This document shows, piece after piece, positions 1 through 6,402 of a stretch of 10,639 bases of DNA. The notes below the pieces were generated by a model. That model ran no database searches and was not told the origin of the DNA. It worked only from the letters and a program-made list of their open reading frames with translations. Numbering within the stretch: position 1 is the first letter of the stretch; each line of letters opens with the position of its first letter. This stretch comes from CAXMQS01 sp036446035 (GTDB lineage: Bacteria > Actinomycetota > Acidimicrobiia > Spongiisociales > JAOTWH01). Made by a program: the position numbers and the translations under genes. Location: assembly GCA_036446035.1 (NCBI GenBank), contig JAZFSG010000092.1:1-10639 (forward strand), given 5' to 3'.

Positions 1-69
1 CACGTCCGCGATGAGATGGCGGATCAGGCCGCGGCTGCTCTCGACGCTGCTTTCGGGAGCACGGGCTGA
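1..69 (+). CDS. possible C-terminal end of an unidentified protein (partial)
   Basis: Frame 1 is open from the left edge to a TGA at 67-69. It gives a 22-residue tail with many Ala, Asp and Glu residues, ending AALDAAFGSTG, which could be the end of an amphipathic helix. Most third codon positions are G or C, as in the real genes here. No domain or family can be recognised from so short a piece. If real, the gene runs rightward and converges with the tRNA-Thr and rlmB. It may also be a chance open frame, because 69 bases without a stop is common in high-GC DNA. Confidence 0.35.
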   Translation, partial: HVRDEMADQAAAALDAAFGSTG

Positions 70-173
70 CGGACTGGCACTCGGAGGTTTGCAGAATGTT
101 TGCACAGCTGCCAATACCTGGCATCACGCAGCAGCTCCGCAGGGACAAGAGGCAGCATGCAACGGACCTTTGC
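70..173. other. intergenic stretch left of tRNA-Thr, no gene seen
   Basis: I see no convincing coding frame between the possible gene end at 69 and the tRNA 3' end at 174. A weak inverted repeat (TGCCA at 109-113, TGGCA at 119-123, five-base loop) and a repeated TTTGCA motif around 88-104 are present. Neither has a T-rich tail, so I cannot call a terminator for the tRNA transcript. Confidence 0.4.
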
Positions 174-249
174 TGGAGCTGGCGGAGGGAATCGAACCCC
201 CGACCTGCTCATTACAAGTGAGCTGCTCTACCAACTGAGCTACGCCAGC
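174..249 (-). tRNA. tRNA-Thr, anticodon UGU, with encoded CCA
   Basis: The minus strand folds into a full cloverleaf. The acceptor stem GCTGGCG pairs with CGCCAGC. The D arm is GCTC/GAGC. The anticodon stem GCTCA/TGAGC carries the loop CTTGTAA, so the anticodon is TGT, reading ACA threonine codons. The T arm is GGGGG/CCCTC around TTCGATT with one G-U pair. The discriminator is T at 177, followed by an encoded CCA at 176-174. The body is 73 nt, or 76 with CCA. The 5' end lies only 7 nt beyond the rlmB stop, so the tRNA is probably cut from the cysS-rlmB transcript or read from a promoter inside rlmB. The match to bacterial tRNA-Thr leaves little doubt. Confidence 0.97.
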
Positions 250-256
250 GGGATCG

Positions 257-997
257 TCAGGTTACCCAGCCCCGGCTGCGAGCTACTTCAAAGCAGGCCA
301 CCGCGGCTGCCGTCGAGGCATTGAGACTCTCGGTCCCTTCCACCATTGGTATGGAAACCACCATGTCGGCAACATCGGCGGTGAGGCGCCCCAGGCCACC
401 CGCTTCGGCCCCGACTACTAGCGCCAGCGGTTCGGTGAGTAGATCCAGACCAAAGATGGATCGCTCCCCCGCCGCGTCGAGCCCCACGATCCACAGGCCA
501 CTTCGCTTCAAGTCCTGCAAGGCCTTGGGTATCGACGAGACGACCGCAATGGGTAGCACCTCCAGCGCACCCGCCGCCGCCTTGAAGGCAGTCGCAGTTA
601 CGGGCGAAGCTCGGCGCGATGGAACGACGAGGGCCGTGAAGCCAGCGGCGTGAGCACTCCGAGCGACTGCTCCGACGTTACGGGGGTCCTCGAGGTGATC
701 GAGAACCATCACGGCGGGGGTCCGCTCGGACTTGACGATCTCCGAGAGCGCTGCCGGAACCAGCGGTTCGGCTTCTGCCACCACGCCCTGATGGGCATCA
801 GTCGTAGCCATGGCCTCGATGCTGTCGGCTACGCGAACCTCACCCGCCGCCGCGGTAACCGCCGCGACGATGCTGGCCACCCCAGCGTCATCGACGCGCG
901 AGGCCTGGACATGGAGGCGCTTGACCCGCCCCGCGGCAACGGCCGCCGCCACCGCATGGATGCCTTCGACGCTACTTCCTATGCCAGCGGGAGCCAT
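257..997 (-). CDS. rlmB: 23S rRNA (guanosine-2'-O)-methyltransferase of the TrmH/SpoU family
   Basis: This is a 246-residue SPOUT-fold enzyme that most likely transfers a methyl group from S-adenosylmethionine to the 2'-OH of a guanosine in 23S rRNA (G2251 in E. coli). Residues 1-80 form the RNA-binding substrate domain, starting with the typical SSVEGIHAV. The three knot motifs are visible: LDHLEDPRNVGAVARSA near 99-115 with Asn107 and catalytic Arg113, VVGAEAGGLGRL near 194-205, and IPMVEGTESLNAS near 216-228. Length matches E. coli RlmB (243). The frame stays open to 1273, but those extra 92 codons lie antiphase inside cysS and look nothing like the family, so I use ATG 997. It overlaps the end of cysS by 26 bp, has no clear SD, and is probably translationally coupled. 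Other TrmH-family 23S methylases are possible, but the SLNAS form fits RlmB. Confidence 0.93.
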   Translation of the reverse strand: MAPAGIGSSVEGIHAVAAAVAAGRVKRLHVQASRVDDAGVASIVAAVTAAAGEVRVADSIEAMATTDAHQGVVAEAEPLVPAALSEIVKSERTPAVMVLDHLEDPRNVGAVARSAHAAGFTALVVPSRRASPVTATAFKAAAGALEVLPIAVVSSIPKALQDLKRSGLWIVGLDAAGERSIFGLDLLTEPLALVVGAEAGGLGRLTADVADMVVSIPMVEGTESLNASTAAAVACFEVARSRGWVT

Positions 998-2378
998 CAG
1001 GCGTGTCTTCGATGTGGATGTCCATGGCGACCAATCCCTCCCGCGCGACATCTGCCGCTTCGAAGTCCCCAGAAAGACGCGCCTCTTGTCGGAAGGACAC
1101 GATGACATCGACGGTTCCCTCCGCCGTTGCGGCAGGTTCGACGCCGAGCTGGGTTGCCAGGGCCTCGAGCTGTCCGGCCAGATCGGCAACAGTGGCTTCG
1201 CCTTCGGCGATGCCGAGAACGTCGACGATGACGTCATAGGCGGCTGCGAACGGGCCTGGGTCCTCACCGGCATCTATGGACTTGTTGCCACTGCTGACAG
1301 CGTCGAACAGCGCGGCAAGGGCCTCCGACGTGTTGAAGTCGTCGTCCATGGCGGTGACGAAGCGCTCGATCGTCGGGGCGTGCGGCTCGTCGCCGAGACC
1401 GGCCGCTCGTCTCCGAAACGCCCACAGCCGTTCCAGCTGTGCGGTGGCATCGTCGAGAGCGTCCGGAGAGAAATCCAACGGCGCCCGATAGTGCTTGCGC
1501 AGATAGAAAAGTCGCACCGCCTTCGGCGTCCAGCGGCGGAGTGCATCGAGGAGGCCGAACACATTGCCGACGGACTTGGCCATCTTCTCGCCTGCCAAGT
1601 TCAGCATGCCGTTGTGTAGCCAGTAGCGGGCGAAAGGAGCTGCCCCCGCGGCTGCCTCGGACTGGGCGATCTCGTTCTCGTGATGAGGAAAGACCAGGTC
1701 GAGGCCACCGCCGTGAATGTCGAAACCGAAACCGAGGTGCTTCTGCGCCATGGCCGAGCACTCGATGTGCCAACCCGGCCTCCCGGCCCCCCATGGAGAA
1801 TCCCAGGTCGGCTCCCCCGGCTTGGACGCTTTCCACAGAGCGAAGTCGAGGGGATCGCGCTTGCGCTCGTCCGAATCGATGCGGGCCCCTGCGACCAGAT
1901 CATCGCGCTCGACGCCCGACAGCTTGCCGTAGTCATCGAAGGACCGGACCGCGAAATAGACGTCGCCCCCGGACTCGTAGGCGTGGCCGCGCTCGATCAG
2001 CCGCTCCGTCATCGAGATGATCTCGGGGATGTGATCGGTCGCTCGTGGCTCGATGTCGGGTGCTCTGACTCCGAGCAATCGATAGCCCTCTGTGAACTGC
2101 TCATATGCCTCGGCGACCACCTCGTCCGTGCTCACCCCCCGCTCGGCAGCGGTAGCGATGATCTTGTCCTCGACGTCGGTGACGTTGGAGACGAACGTGA
2201 CCGACAGGCCGCGCCACTCGAAGTAGCTTCGCATCACGTCGAACACGACGGCCTGGCGCCCGTGACCGAGGTGGGGCGCTGCCTGCACCGTGGCGCCGCA
2301 CACATACATGCGCACCTCGCCCTCGGAGCTCGGAACGAGTTCCTCGAGGCGACCGGTCAGTGTGTTGTGGACCTTCAT
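972..2378 (-). CDS. cysS: cysteinyl-tRNA synthetase
   Basis: This 468-residue class I synthetase charges tRNA-Cys with cysteine in the cytoplasm using ATP. The N-terminus MKVHNTLTGR is typical of the family. CGATVQAAPHLGHGR at 28-41 holds the HIGH signature as HLGH (36-39). Zinc ligands are visible as Cys28, Cys207 (WHIECSAM) and the HHENE stretch near 232-236. The KMSKS loop reads KMAKS at 265-269. The CGATVQ form instead of CGPTVY is typical of actinobacterial CysS. MshC, the mycothiol ligase, is a paralogue, but the full-length C-terminal tRNA-binding region and the rlmB neighbourhood favour CysS. It is the first gene of a short minus-strand unit with rlmB and tRNA-Thr. Its ATG lies 31 bp from the divergent glycerophosphodiesterase gene, and a TACCAT box sits 9 nt upstream of the ATG. 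Confidence 0.96.
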   Translation of the reverse strand: MKVHNTLTGRLEELVPSSEGEVRMYVCGATVQAAPHLGHGRQAVVFDVMRSYFEWRGLSVTFVSNVTDVEDKIIATAAERGVSTDEVVAEAYEQFTEGYRLLGVRAPDIEPRATDHIPEIISMTERLIERGHAYESGGDVYFAVRSFDDYGKLSGVERDDLVAGARIDSDERKRDPLDFALWKASKPGEPTWDSPWGAGRPGWHIECSAMAQKHLGFGFDIHGGGLDLVFPHHENEIAQSEAAAGAAPFARYWLHNGMLNLAGEKMAKSVGNVFGLLDALRRWTPKAVRLFYLRKHYRAPLDFSPDALDDATAQLERLWAFRRRAAGLGDEPHAPTIERFVTAMDDDFNTSEALAALFDAVSSGNKSIDAGEDPGPFAAAYDVIVDVLGIAEGEATVADLAGQLEALATQLGVEPAATAEGTVDVIVSFRQEARLSGDFEAADVAREGLVAMDIHIEDTPDGSRWHRK

Positions 2379-2387
2379 GCGTCGTCG

Positions 2388-2393
2388 ATGGTA
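2388..2393 (-). promoter_or_regulatory. candidate -10 box for cysS
   Basis: The minus strand reads TACCAT, matching TANNNT, followed by 9 nt and the cysS ATG at 2378. Transcription would start at most a few bases before the ATG. No -35 element resembling TTGACA is seen. The whole divergent gap is only 31 bp, so both promoters must lie in or next to it. Confidence 0.35.
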
Positions 2394-2397
2394 CGTC

Positions 2398-2403
2398 TAG
2401 CCT
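2398..2403 (+). promoter_or_regulatory. candidate -10 box for a leaderless glycerophosphodiesterase mRNA
   Basis: TAGCCT is followed by GAAGCG and then the ATG at 2410. With the usual 6-7 nt from the -10 box to the start point, the transcript would begin at the A of the ATG. No SD sequence precedes this ATG, which agrees with leaderless translation. No good -35 element is visible. Confidence 0.45.
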
Positions 2404-2409
2404 GAAGCG

Positions 2410-3117
2410 ATGCCCGTACCCCTGCCCGCCCAGCTGGCTCCGGGGAGTGTCGTCGCCCATCGCGGCAACCGCACTGCCGAGCGGGAGAACACCGTCGCTG
2501 CCTTCGAGTCTGCGGCAGCCGTCGGAGCGGCTGGGGTCGAGCTCGATGTCAGGAGGACCGCAGACAACGAGCTCATCATCCATCACAACGCCATCGTCGA
2601 CGGCGTAGGCGCCATCATCGACATGACGGCGGCCGAGTTGCGCCAAGTGGCGTCATGGATCCCGACGCTCGACGAGGGTCTAGCTGCCTGTGACGGCATG
2701 TGGGTAAACCTCGAGGTGAAGAACTTCGAAGACGACCCGGACTGGGACGACGAGCGAAGCGTCGCCGCATCATTGGCTGACAGAATCGACCCGACCGGGA
2801 TCATCGTGTCGTCATTCGACTGGGCGAGCGTCGACATCGCCAAAGAGGCAGGATGGCCGACCGGCTTTCTCGTCCGCAGCGCCCCGCACCTCGCCATCGA
2901 GCGCGCAGCGACCGGAGGTCACCGGGCCGTCAATCCGCATGCTCGGCTCCTCGAGGGAGCGGATGCAAGCGAAGTTGCCAGCGCCGCGGCCGCCGCAGGT
3001 ATCTGGGTGATGGCCTGGACCATCAACGACCCCGCTGAGGCCGTTCGGCTGGCGGCGGCTGGAGTCAACGCCATCATCACCGACGACCCAGGGGCGATCT
3101 CGGCAGCGCTCTCCTAG
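2410..3117 (+). CDS. glycerophosphodiester phosphodiesterase (GDPD family)
   Basis: This 235-residue cytoplasmic protein lacks a signal peptide. It is predicted to hydrolyse glycerophosphodiesters, the products of phospholipid deacylation, to glycerol-3-phosphate and an alcohol. Family motifs appear in order: AHRGNR (16-21), ERENTVAAFE (25-33), GVELDVRR (42-49) with metal ligands Glu44 and Asp46, the catalytic His at IIHHN (58-59), LEVKN (101-105), MAWTIND (201-207), and GVNAIITDDP near the C-terminus. These trace a TIM-barrel enzyme of UgpQ-like length. The second catalytic segment is HH rather than the common HD. It is the only plus-strand gene within the otherwise minus-strand radA-to-rlmB block. 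It diverges from cysS by 31 bp, and its TAG overlaps the ispF stop codon. Substrate preference cannot be read from the sequence. Confidence 0.93.
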   Translation: MPVPLPAQLAPGSVVAHRGNRTAERENTVAAFESAAAVGAAGVELDVRRTADNELIIHHNAIVDGVGAIIDMTAAELRQVASWIPTLDEGLAACDGMWVNLEVKNFEDDPDWDDERSVAASLADRIDPTGIIVSSFDWASVDIAKEAGWPTGFLVRSAPHLAIERAATGGHRAVNPHARLLEGADASEVASAAAAAGIWVMAWTINDPAEAVRLAAAGVNAIITDDPGAISAALS

Positions 3118-3590
3118 GCGGGCACCAGGCTTGCCACCGCCAGGGCAGCGATGCCTTCGTCGTTGCCGATCGACCCCATGCCATCCGTCGTGGTCGCCTT
3201 CACAGAGACGGCGTCGACGTCGAGGCCGAGAACTCCCGCCAATGCGGCCCTCATCTCGGCCCGGTGGGGGCTGATGACAACGCTTTGGGCAACGACAGTG
3301 ATATCGATCGATGACGGCCGAAGTCCGATCGCAACCACCGCCTCGACGGCATGGCCGAGTAGCTGGAGCGAGTCTGCTCCCTCCCATTGCGCGTCGGTCG
3401 ATGGAAAATGCGTACCGAGGTCGCCGAGGGCGGCGGCGCCGAGAATCGCATCCGCAACGGCGTGCGCCACCACATCGCCATCCGAGGTAGCAGCCAGCCC
3501 CCGCGTCGTGTCAACAACGACACCCCCGAGCAGGAGTGGAGCCGATGCGGCATCGAAGCGATGGGCGTCGAACCCGATCCCGGCCCTCAT
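3114..3590 (-). CDS. ispF: 2-C-methyl-D-erythritol 2,4-cyclodiphosphate synthase
   Basis: This 158-residue enzyme closes CDP-ME 2-phosphate to MEcPP with release of CMP, the fifth step of the MEP isoprenoid pathway, and works as a homotrimer. GIGFDAHRF (4-12) gives zinc ligands Asp8 and His10. SDGDVVAHAVADA (36-48) supplies the third ligand, His43. GDLGTHFPSTD, VKATTTDGMG and NDEGIAALAVA complete the fold. Length is normal. Position 35, which aligns with His34 of E. coli in the HSDGDV motif, is Thr here. The ATG at 3590 shares an ATGA overlap with the ispD stop, so the pair is translationally coupled. The TAG stop at 3116-3114 overlaps the stop of the converging phosphodiesterase gene. Confidence 0.96.
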   Translation of the reverse strand: MRAGIGFDAHRFDAASAPLLLGGVVVDTTRGLAATSDGDVVAHAVADAILGAAALGDLGTHFPSTDAQWEGADSLQLLGHAVEAVVAIGLRPSSIDITVVAQSVVISPHRAEMRAALAGVLGLDVDAVSVKATTTDGMGSIGNDEGIAALAVASLVPA

Positions 3591-4201
3591 CGTGCCCCCA
3601 GGAGGACCTCGGCGACGGCCAGGTCGCCCTCGTAGGTGATCTTGAGGTTCGATGTCTCACCATCGATCATGACGACCGTCCCTCCCGATTGCTCTATTAG
3701 CTCGGCATCGTCGGCGGCATCCCCGTCGACTGCCTCGTGGGCTGCTCGCAACGAAGCCGCCCGAAACCCCTGGGGTGTCTGCACTGCTCGCAAAGGGGCT
3801 CGATCGACGGACACGACCCTTCCGCCGGGGTCGAGGTGTTTGATGGCATCGGTGACCTCGATCCCAGGGATCACGGCGTCGGCATCGCCTTCGCCGATCC
3901 GCGAGGCAACACGAAGTGCGAGGTCGACCGTTGCGAGCGGACGAGCGGCGTCATGAACGAGAACGAATTCGACATCCAGCGGTATCTCAGCCAGCCCAGC
4001 CGCCACGGAGTCTCGGCGGCGAGCTCCACCAGCCACTCCTCCCGCAACGTCGCCGACTACCACCACTGAAGTGGCGCCGGCCTCGGAGAGGGTTGCGCTC
4101 GCCAGTTCCCACAAGGGACGACCAGCGATCATTGCGGTGTGTTTGGGGGCGCCGAAGCGGCTGCCGCTTCCTGCAGCCACCACGATGGCCCAGAACGTCA
4201 C
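3587..4201 (-). CDS. ispD: 2-C-methyl-D-erythritol 4-phosphate cytidylyltransferase
   Basis: This 204-residue enzyme joins CTP and MEP to give CDP-ME in the MEP pathway, two steps before IspF. The nucleotide-binding loop AAGSGSRFGAPKH (9-21) has Arg15 and Lys20 in the expected catalytic positions. VHDAARPL (82-89), RAVQTPQGF (138-146), DDAELIE (164-170) and SNLKITYEGD (184-193) follow in family order. It is shorter than E. coli IspD (236), mainly between the first loop and the RDSVAAGL segment, but no key motif is missing. The start is GTG at 4201, with its last bases forming a GTGA overlap with the stop of the upstream PIN-TRAM gene. There is no clear SD, which suggests coupling. It overlaps ispF by 4 bp at its other end. 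Confidence 0.95.
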   Translation of the reverse strand: MTFWAIVVAAGSGSRFGAPKHTAMIAGRPLWELASATLSEAGATSVVVVGDVAGGVAGGARRRDSVAAGLAEIPLDVEFVLVHDAARPLATVDLALRVASRIGEGDADAVIPGIEVTDAIKHLDPGGRVVSVDRAPLRAVQTPQGFRAASLRAAHEAVDGDAADDAELIEQSGGTVVMIDGETSNLKITYEGDLAVAEVLLGAR

Positions 4202-5271
4202 GCAGGCAACTTAGCGAAAAGCAACCTTCCAACGGATGTCCGCAGGGTGTTGGCGATCTCCACATCGACCGTTTCGCCCACCCTGGCCGCCCCGCCTTCG
4301 AGGACCACCATCGTGCCGTCGTCCAAGAAGCCGACCCCCTGGCCAGCCTCGGAGCCCTGCTTCTCGATGCGAATACTGATGAGCTCACCGGCCTGTACCT
4401 GCGGGCGAAGAGATTCGCCAAGCGAATGCGGATTGAGCACCACGATGCCGCGCAGCTCGGCCGCCTTGGCGAGGTTGTGATCGGAGGTAACAAGCGTTGA
4501 GCCGGACCTAGCAGCGAGCGTCAGGAGCTTGGCATCCACCTCGACGTGCTCGGGAACTGTCTCCTCGACCACCAAGAACTCGACCTCAGGAACATCGCGC
4601 AACGCATCGAGAACGTCCAGACCGCGGCGACCGCGGCGACGCCTGCTGCGCTCACCTGCGTCGGCGATCCCCTGGAGCTCGTCTACGACGAACTCGGGAA
4701 CGGACACTGCGCCGACCATCAAGCCACTCCGAGCGAGCTCCAGAATGCGACCATCGATGGCAGCTGCCGAATCGATTATGTAGGAACGAGCTTCGATGTC
4801 GTCTGGAAGCGTCTTGGAGAATCGAACGGGATCCCGACCGCGGAGACCGAGAGCCGACAGAAGGTCCGCCGACCGAGCCGAGAACACCCTCGCACCGAAG
4901 GCCACTGCGATGAGGACAATGAGAGTGGCGAAAGGCCAGCCGACGATCTCCGGGATGAACGCGACGACCGGTATCGAAACGACAATCCCAACCGCCAGCC
5001 CGATGAGCACACCGAAGGCGCCAGCGAACAGCTCGGGGCCGGTGGTGCGTTGCAGGAGCTGCGGCGCCCGATCGAGACTGCGGCTGACGAGTCTGCCGAT
5101 GCCGCCCCCTGCCACATAGCCGACACCCGCACCGATGATCGCCCCCGTGATCGTGGCGAGCTCGAGATCCGTGGTCAGATCAGGGAGCCAGGACACAATG
5201 GAACGACCCACTAGGAATCCAAGGGCGGTGGTCGTCAACGTAAAGAGCAGACGGCTCAGCTCAACAATCAT
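4198..5271 (-). CDS. membrane-anchored PIN-TRAM domain protein (YacL type)
   Basis: This 357-residue protein has an N-terminal membrane part with about four hydrophobic segments (about 5-30, 38-60, 82-108, 110-130). A cytoplasmic PIN nuclease-like domain follows at about 164-280, with acidic residues at Asp167 (IIDSAAAIDGR), Glu199 (VVDELQ), Asp246 (EVDAKLL) and Asp264 (VTSDHNL). A TRAM RNA-binding domain lies at about 293-354 (VGFLDDGTMVVLEGG). An Arg-rich stretch (209-217) lies inside the PIN domain. This layout is that of B. subtilis YacL, whose gene also sits between disA and ispD. A metal-dependent RNase role at the membrane is likely but unproven. I chose ATG 5271; TTG 5280 would add three residues, and neither has an SD. 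It lies 47 bp after disA and overlaps ispD by 4 bp. Confidence 0.88.
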   Translation of the reverse strand: MIVELSRLLFTLTTTALGFLVGRSIVSWLPDLTTDLELATITGAIIGAGVGYVAGGGIGRLVSRSLDRAPQLLQRTTGPELFAGAFGVLIGLAVGIVVSIPVVAFIPEIVGWPFATLIVLIAVAFGARVFSARSADLLSALGLRGRDPVRFSKTLPDDIEARSYIIDSAAAIDGRILELARSGLMVGAVSVPEFVVDELQGIADAGERSRRRRGRRGLDVLDALRDVPEVEFLVVEETVPEHVEVDAKLLTLAARSGSTLVTSDHNLAKAAELRGIVVLNPHSLGESLRPQVQAGELISIRIEKQGSEAGQGVGFLDDGTMVVLEGGAARVGETVDVEIANTLRTSVGRLLFAKLPA

Positions 5272-5318
5272 GATGCTCAACGCTGTTATCGGTCGCCGTT
5301 GGCCGGAACCCGAGCGCT

Positions 5319-6371
5319 TTAGTCGTCCTCGATCAGATGAGAACTGAGATCGAGCATGCGCTCGAAGTACCGGCGCAGCTGCCGTGCCCGGGAACGCCCG
5401 ATGCCGCCGATCTTTTCGAAGTCGCCGACGTCTGCCCGCAGCATCTCTTCGAGACCGCGGAAGCGGGCCAAGAGGGCGGACGAGACCGCCTCGGGGAGGC
5501 GGGGCATACCATCGAGGGCCCTCAGCCCGCGGGGCACGATCGCCGAGTCCATGGAGCCGAGGTCGGCAGCCGTTGACACCTTCCCGAGATCGTGGAGATC
5601 AGAAACGACCAGGGCTTCGAGAGCCTTGAGGGGCTTGGGAGTCCTGGCGCGTGACCCCGAGTAGTCCCTGTAGACCAACTCCAAGAGTCTGTCGACACCC
5701 CATAGAAGATCGGCGATCTGCAATCGCAGCAGCTGCCCATCTTTGCCGAGCTCGACTGCCAGGCGATCGAGATCAGATCCCAGGTGGAGGACCAGCACTG
5801 CCCTCTGGAAGAGCCGTGCCACGTCTCGCACCACGGTGGTGCCGGCGACCTCAGTACGCGTCAGGTGGCTCTCGGATTCGGTGAGCTGTCGACGAAAGCG
5901 CTCCAGGGTGAGCATGCTTTGGTTGGCCTCTGCTAGCAGCGAGGTAACAGTCCGCAGCTCGTAGCGGGAGTCTCCGATGTACACGGTCGCGGAGTCACGG
6001 CCCTCCGAGACAGCGATGACGGCCTCGCCGGTGTGGTGAGCCGTGCGCTCGGCGGTGCGGTGGCGCATCCCAGTCTCGTAGGTCTGCAGATCGGGATTGG
6101 GGTTGAGCTGGACATTGGCACCCAGGATCTGATCTGCTTCTTCGGTCAGCAGAATGGCGCCGTCCATCTTGGCCAGCTCGGCGAGGCGCTGCGGCGAGAA
6201 GTCTCCGTCGGTGAGGCGAAACCCTCCGCTACTAAGGCTCTCCACCTGCGGTCCGCCCCCAAGGACTATGAGCGCGCCGGACTCCTGCTGGACGATCAGA
6301 TTGATGCCATCGCGCAGCGGTGTTCCGGGCGCTAGCCGTCGGAGAACGCTGAAATCGTTGTCGCCTGCCAC
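5319..6371 (-). CDS. disA: DNA integrity scanning protein, diadenylate cyclase
   Basis: This 350-residue protein is predicted to make cyclic di-AMP from two ATP and to pause synthesis at branched DNA. The N-terminal DAC domain (about 10-145) carries both signature motifs: MDGAILL with Asp70-Gly71-Ala72, and GMRHRTAERTA with Arg103-His104-Arg105. A helical linker follows at about 150-310. The C-terminus has a helix-hairpin-helix DNA-binding motif (IGGIGRSRARQL at 321-332). Length matches the family (about 350-360). The start is GTG at 6371, 31 bp after the radA stop. A TAGCCT box 7 nt upstream suggests a leaderless transcript of its own besides read-through from radA. The radA-disA pairing is known from Firmicutes and Actinobacteria and supports a DNA-repair role. 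Confidence 0.97.
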   Translation of the reverse strand: MAGDNDFSVLRRLAPGTPLRDGINLIVQQESGALIVLGGGPQVESLSSGGFRLTDGDFSPQRLAELAKMDGAILLTEEADQILGANVQLNPNPDLQTYETGMRHRTAERTAHHTGEAVIAVSEGRDSATVYIGDSRYELRTVTSLLAEANQSMLTLERFRRQLTESESHLTRTEVAGTTVVRDVARLFQRAVLVLHLGSDLDRLAVELGKDGQLLRLQIADLLWGVDRLLELVYRDYSGSRARTPKPLKALEALVVSDLHDLGKVSTAADLGSMDSAIVPRGLRALDGMPRLPEAVSSALLARFRGLEEMLRADVGDFEKIGGIGRSRARQLRRYFERMLDLSSHLIEDD

Positions 6372-6378
6372 TGCGGCG

Positions 6379-6384
6379 AGGCTA
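6379..6384 (-). promoter_or_regulatory. candidate -10 box for leaderless disA mRNA
   Basis: The minus strand reads TAGCCT, then 7 nt (CGCCGCA), then the disA GTG at 6371. The start point predicted from this box falls on or one base before the GTG. It lies in the 31-bp radA-disA gap and uses the same hexamer as the box before the glycerophosphodiesterase gene. No -35 element was recognised. Confidence 0.4.
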
Positions 6385-6402
6385 CTACGCCGGAGCGATG
6401 CC

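Noticed and set aside
109..123. Terminator hairpin left of tRNA-Thr
   Set aside because: The stem has only five pairs, lies about 50 bases beyond the tRNA end and has no T tract.
24..212. Small minus-strand protein overlapping the tRNA
   Set aside because: The frame starts inside the tRNA-Thr and its sequence is a translation of tRNA bases followed by low-quality intergenic sequence.
174..249. tRNA-Thr as an integration site of a mobile element
   Set aside because: No integrase, no repeated tRNA 3' end and no change in base composition nearby.
998..1273. A 92-residue N-terminal extension of the RlmB frame
   Set aside because: It lies antiphase inside cysS, has a biased Ser/Pro/Arg composition and no family similarity. 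The family N-terminus begins at ATG 997.
1680..2405. Long plus-strand open frame opposite cysS (also 810-1619)
   Set aside because: These are antisense frames produced by high-GC codon bias; the minus strand encodes an unmistakable CysS and RlmB there.
5272..5318. A promoter or c-di-AMP riboswitch between disA and the PIN-TRAM gene
   Set aside because: The 47-bp gap has a GATAAC but no well-placed TANNNT box, and it is too short for a ydaO-type riboswitch.
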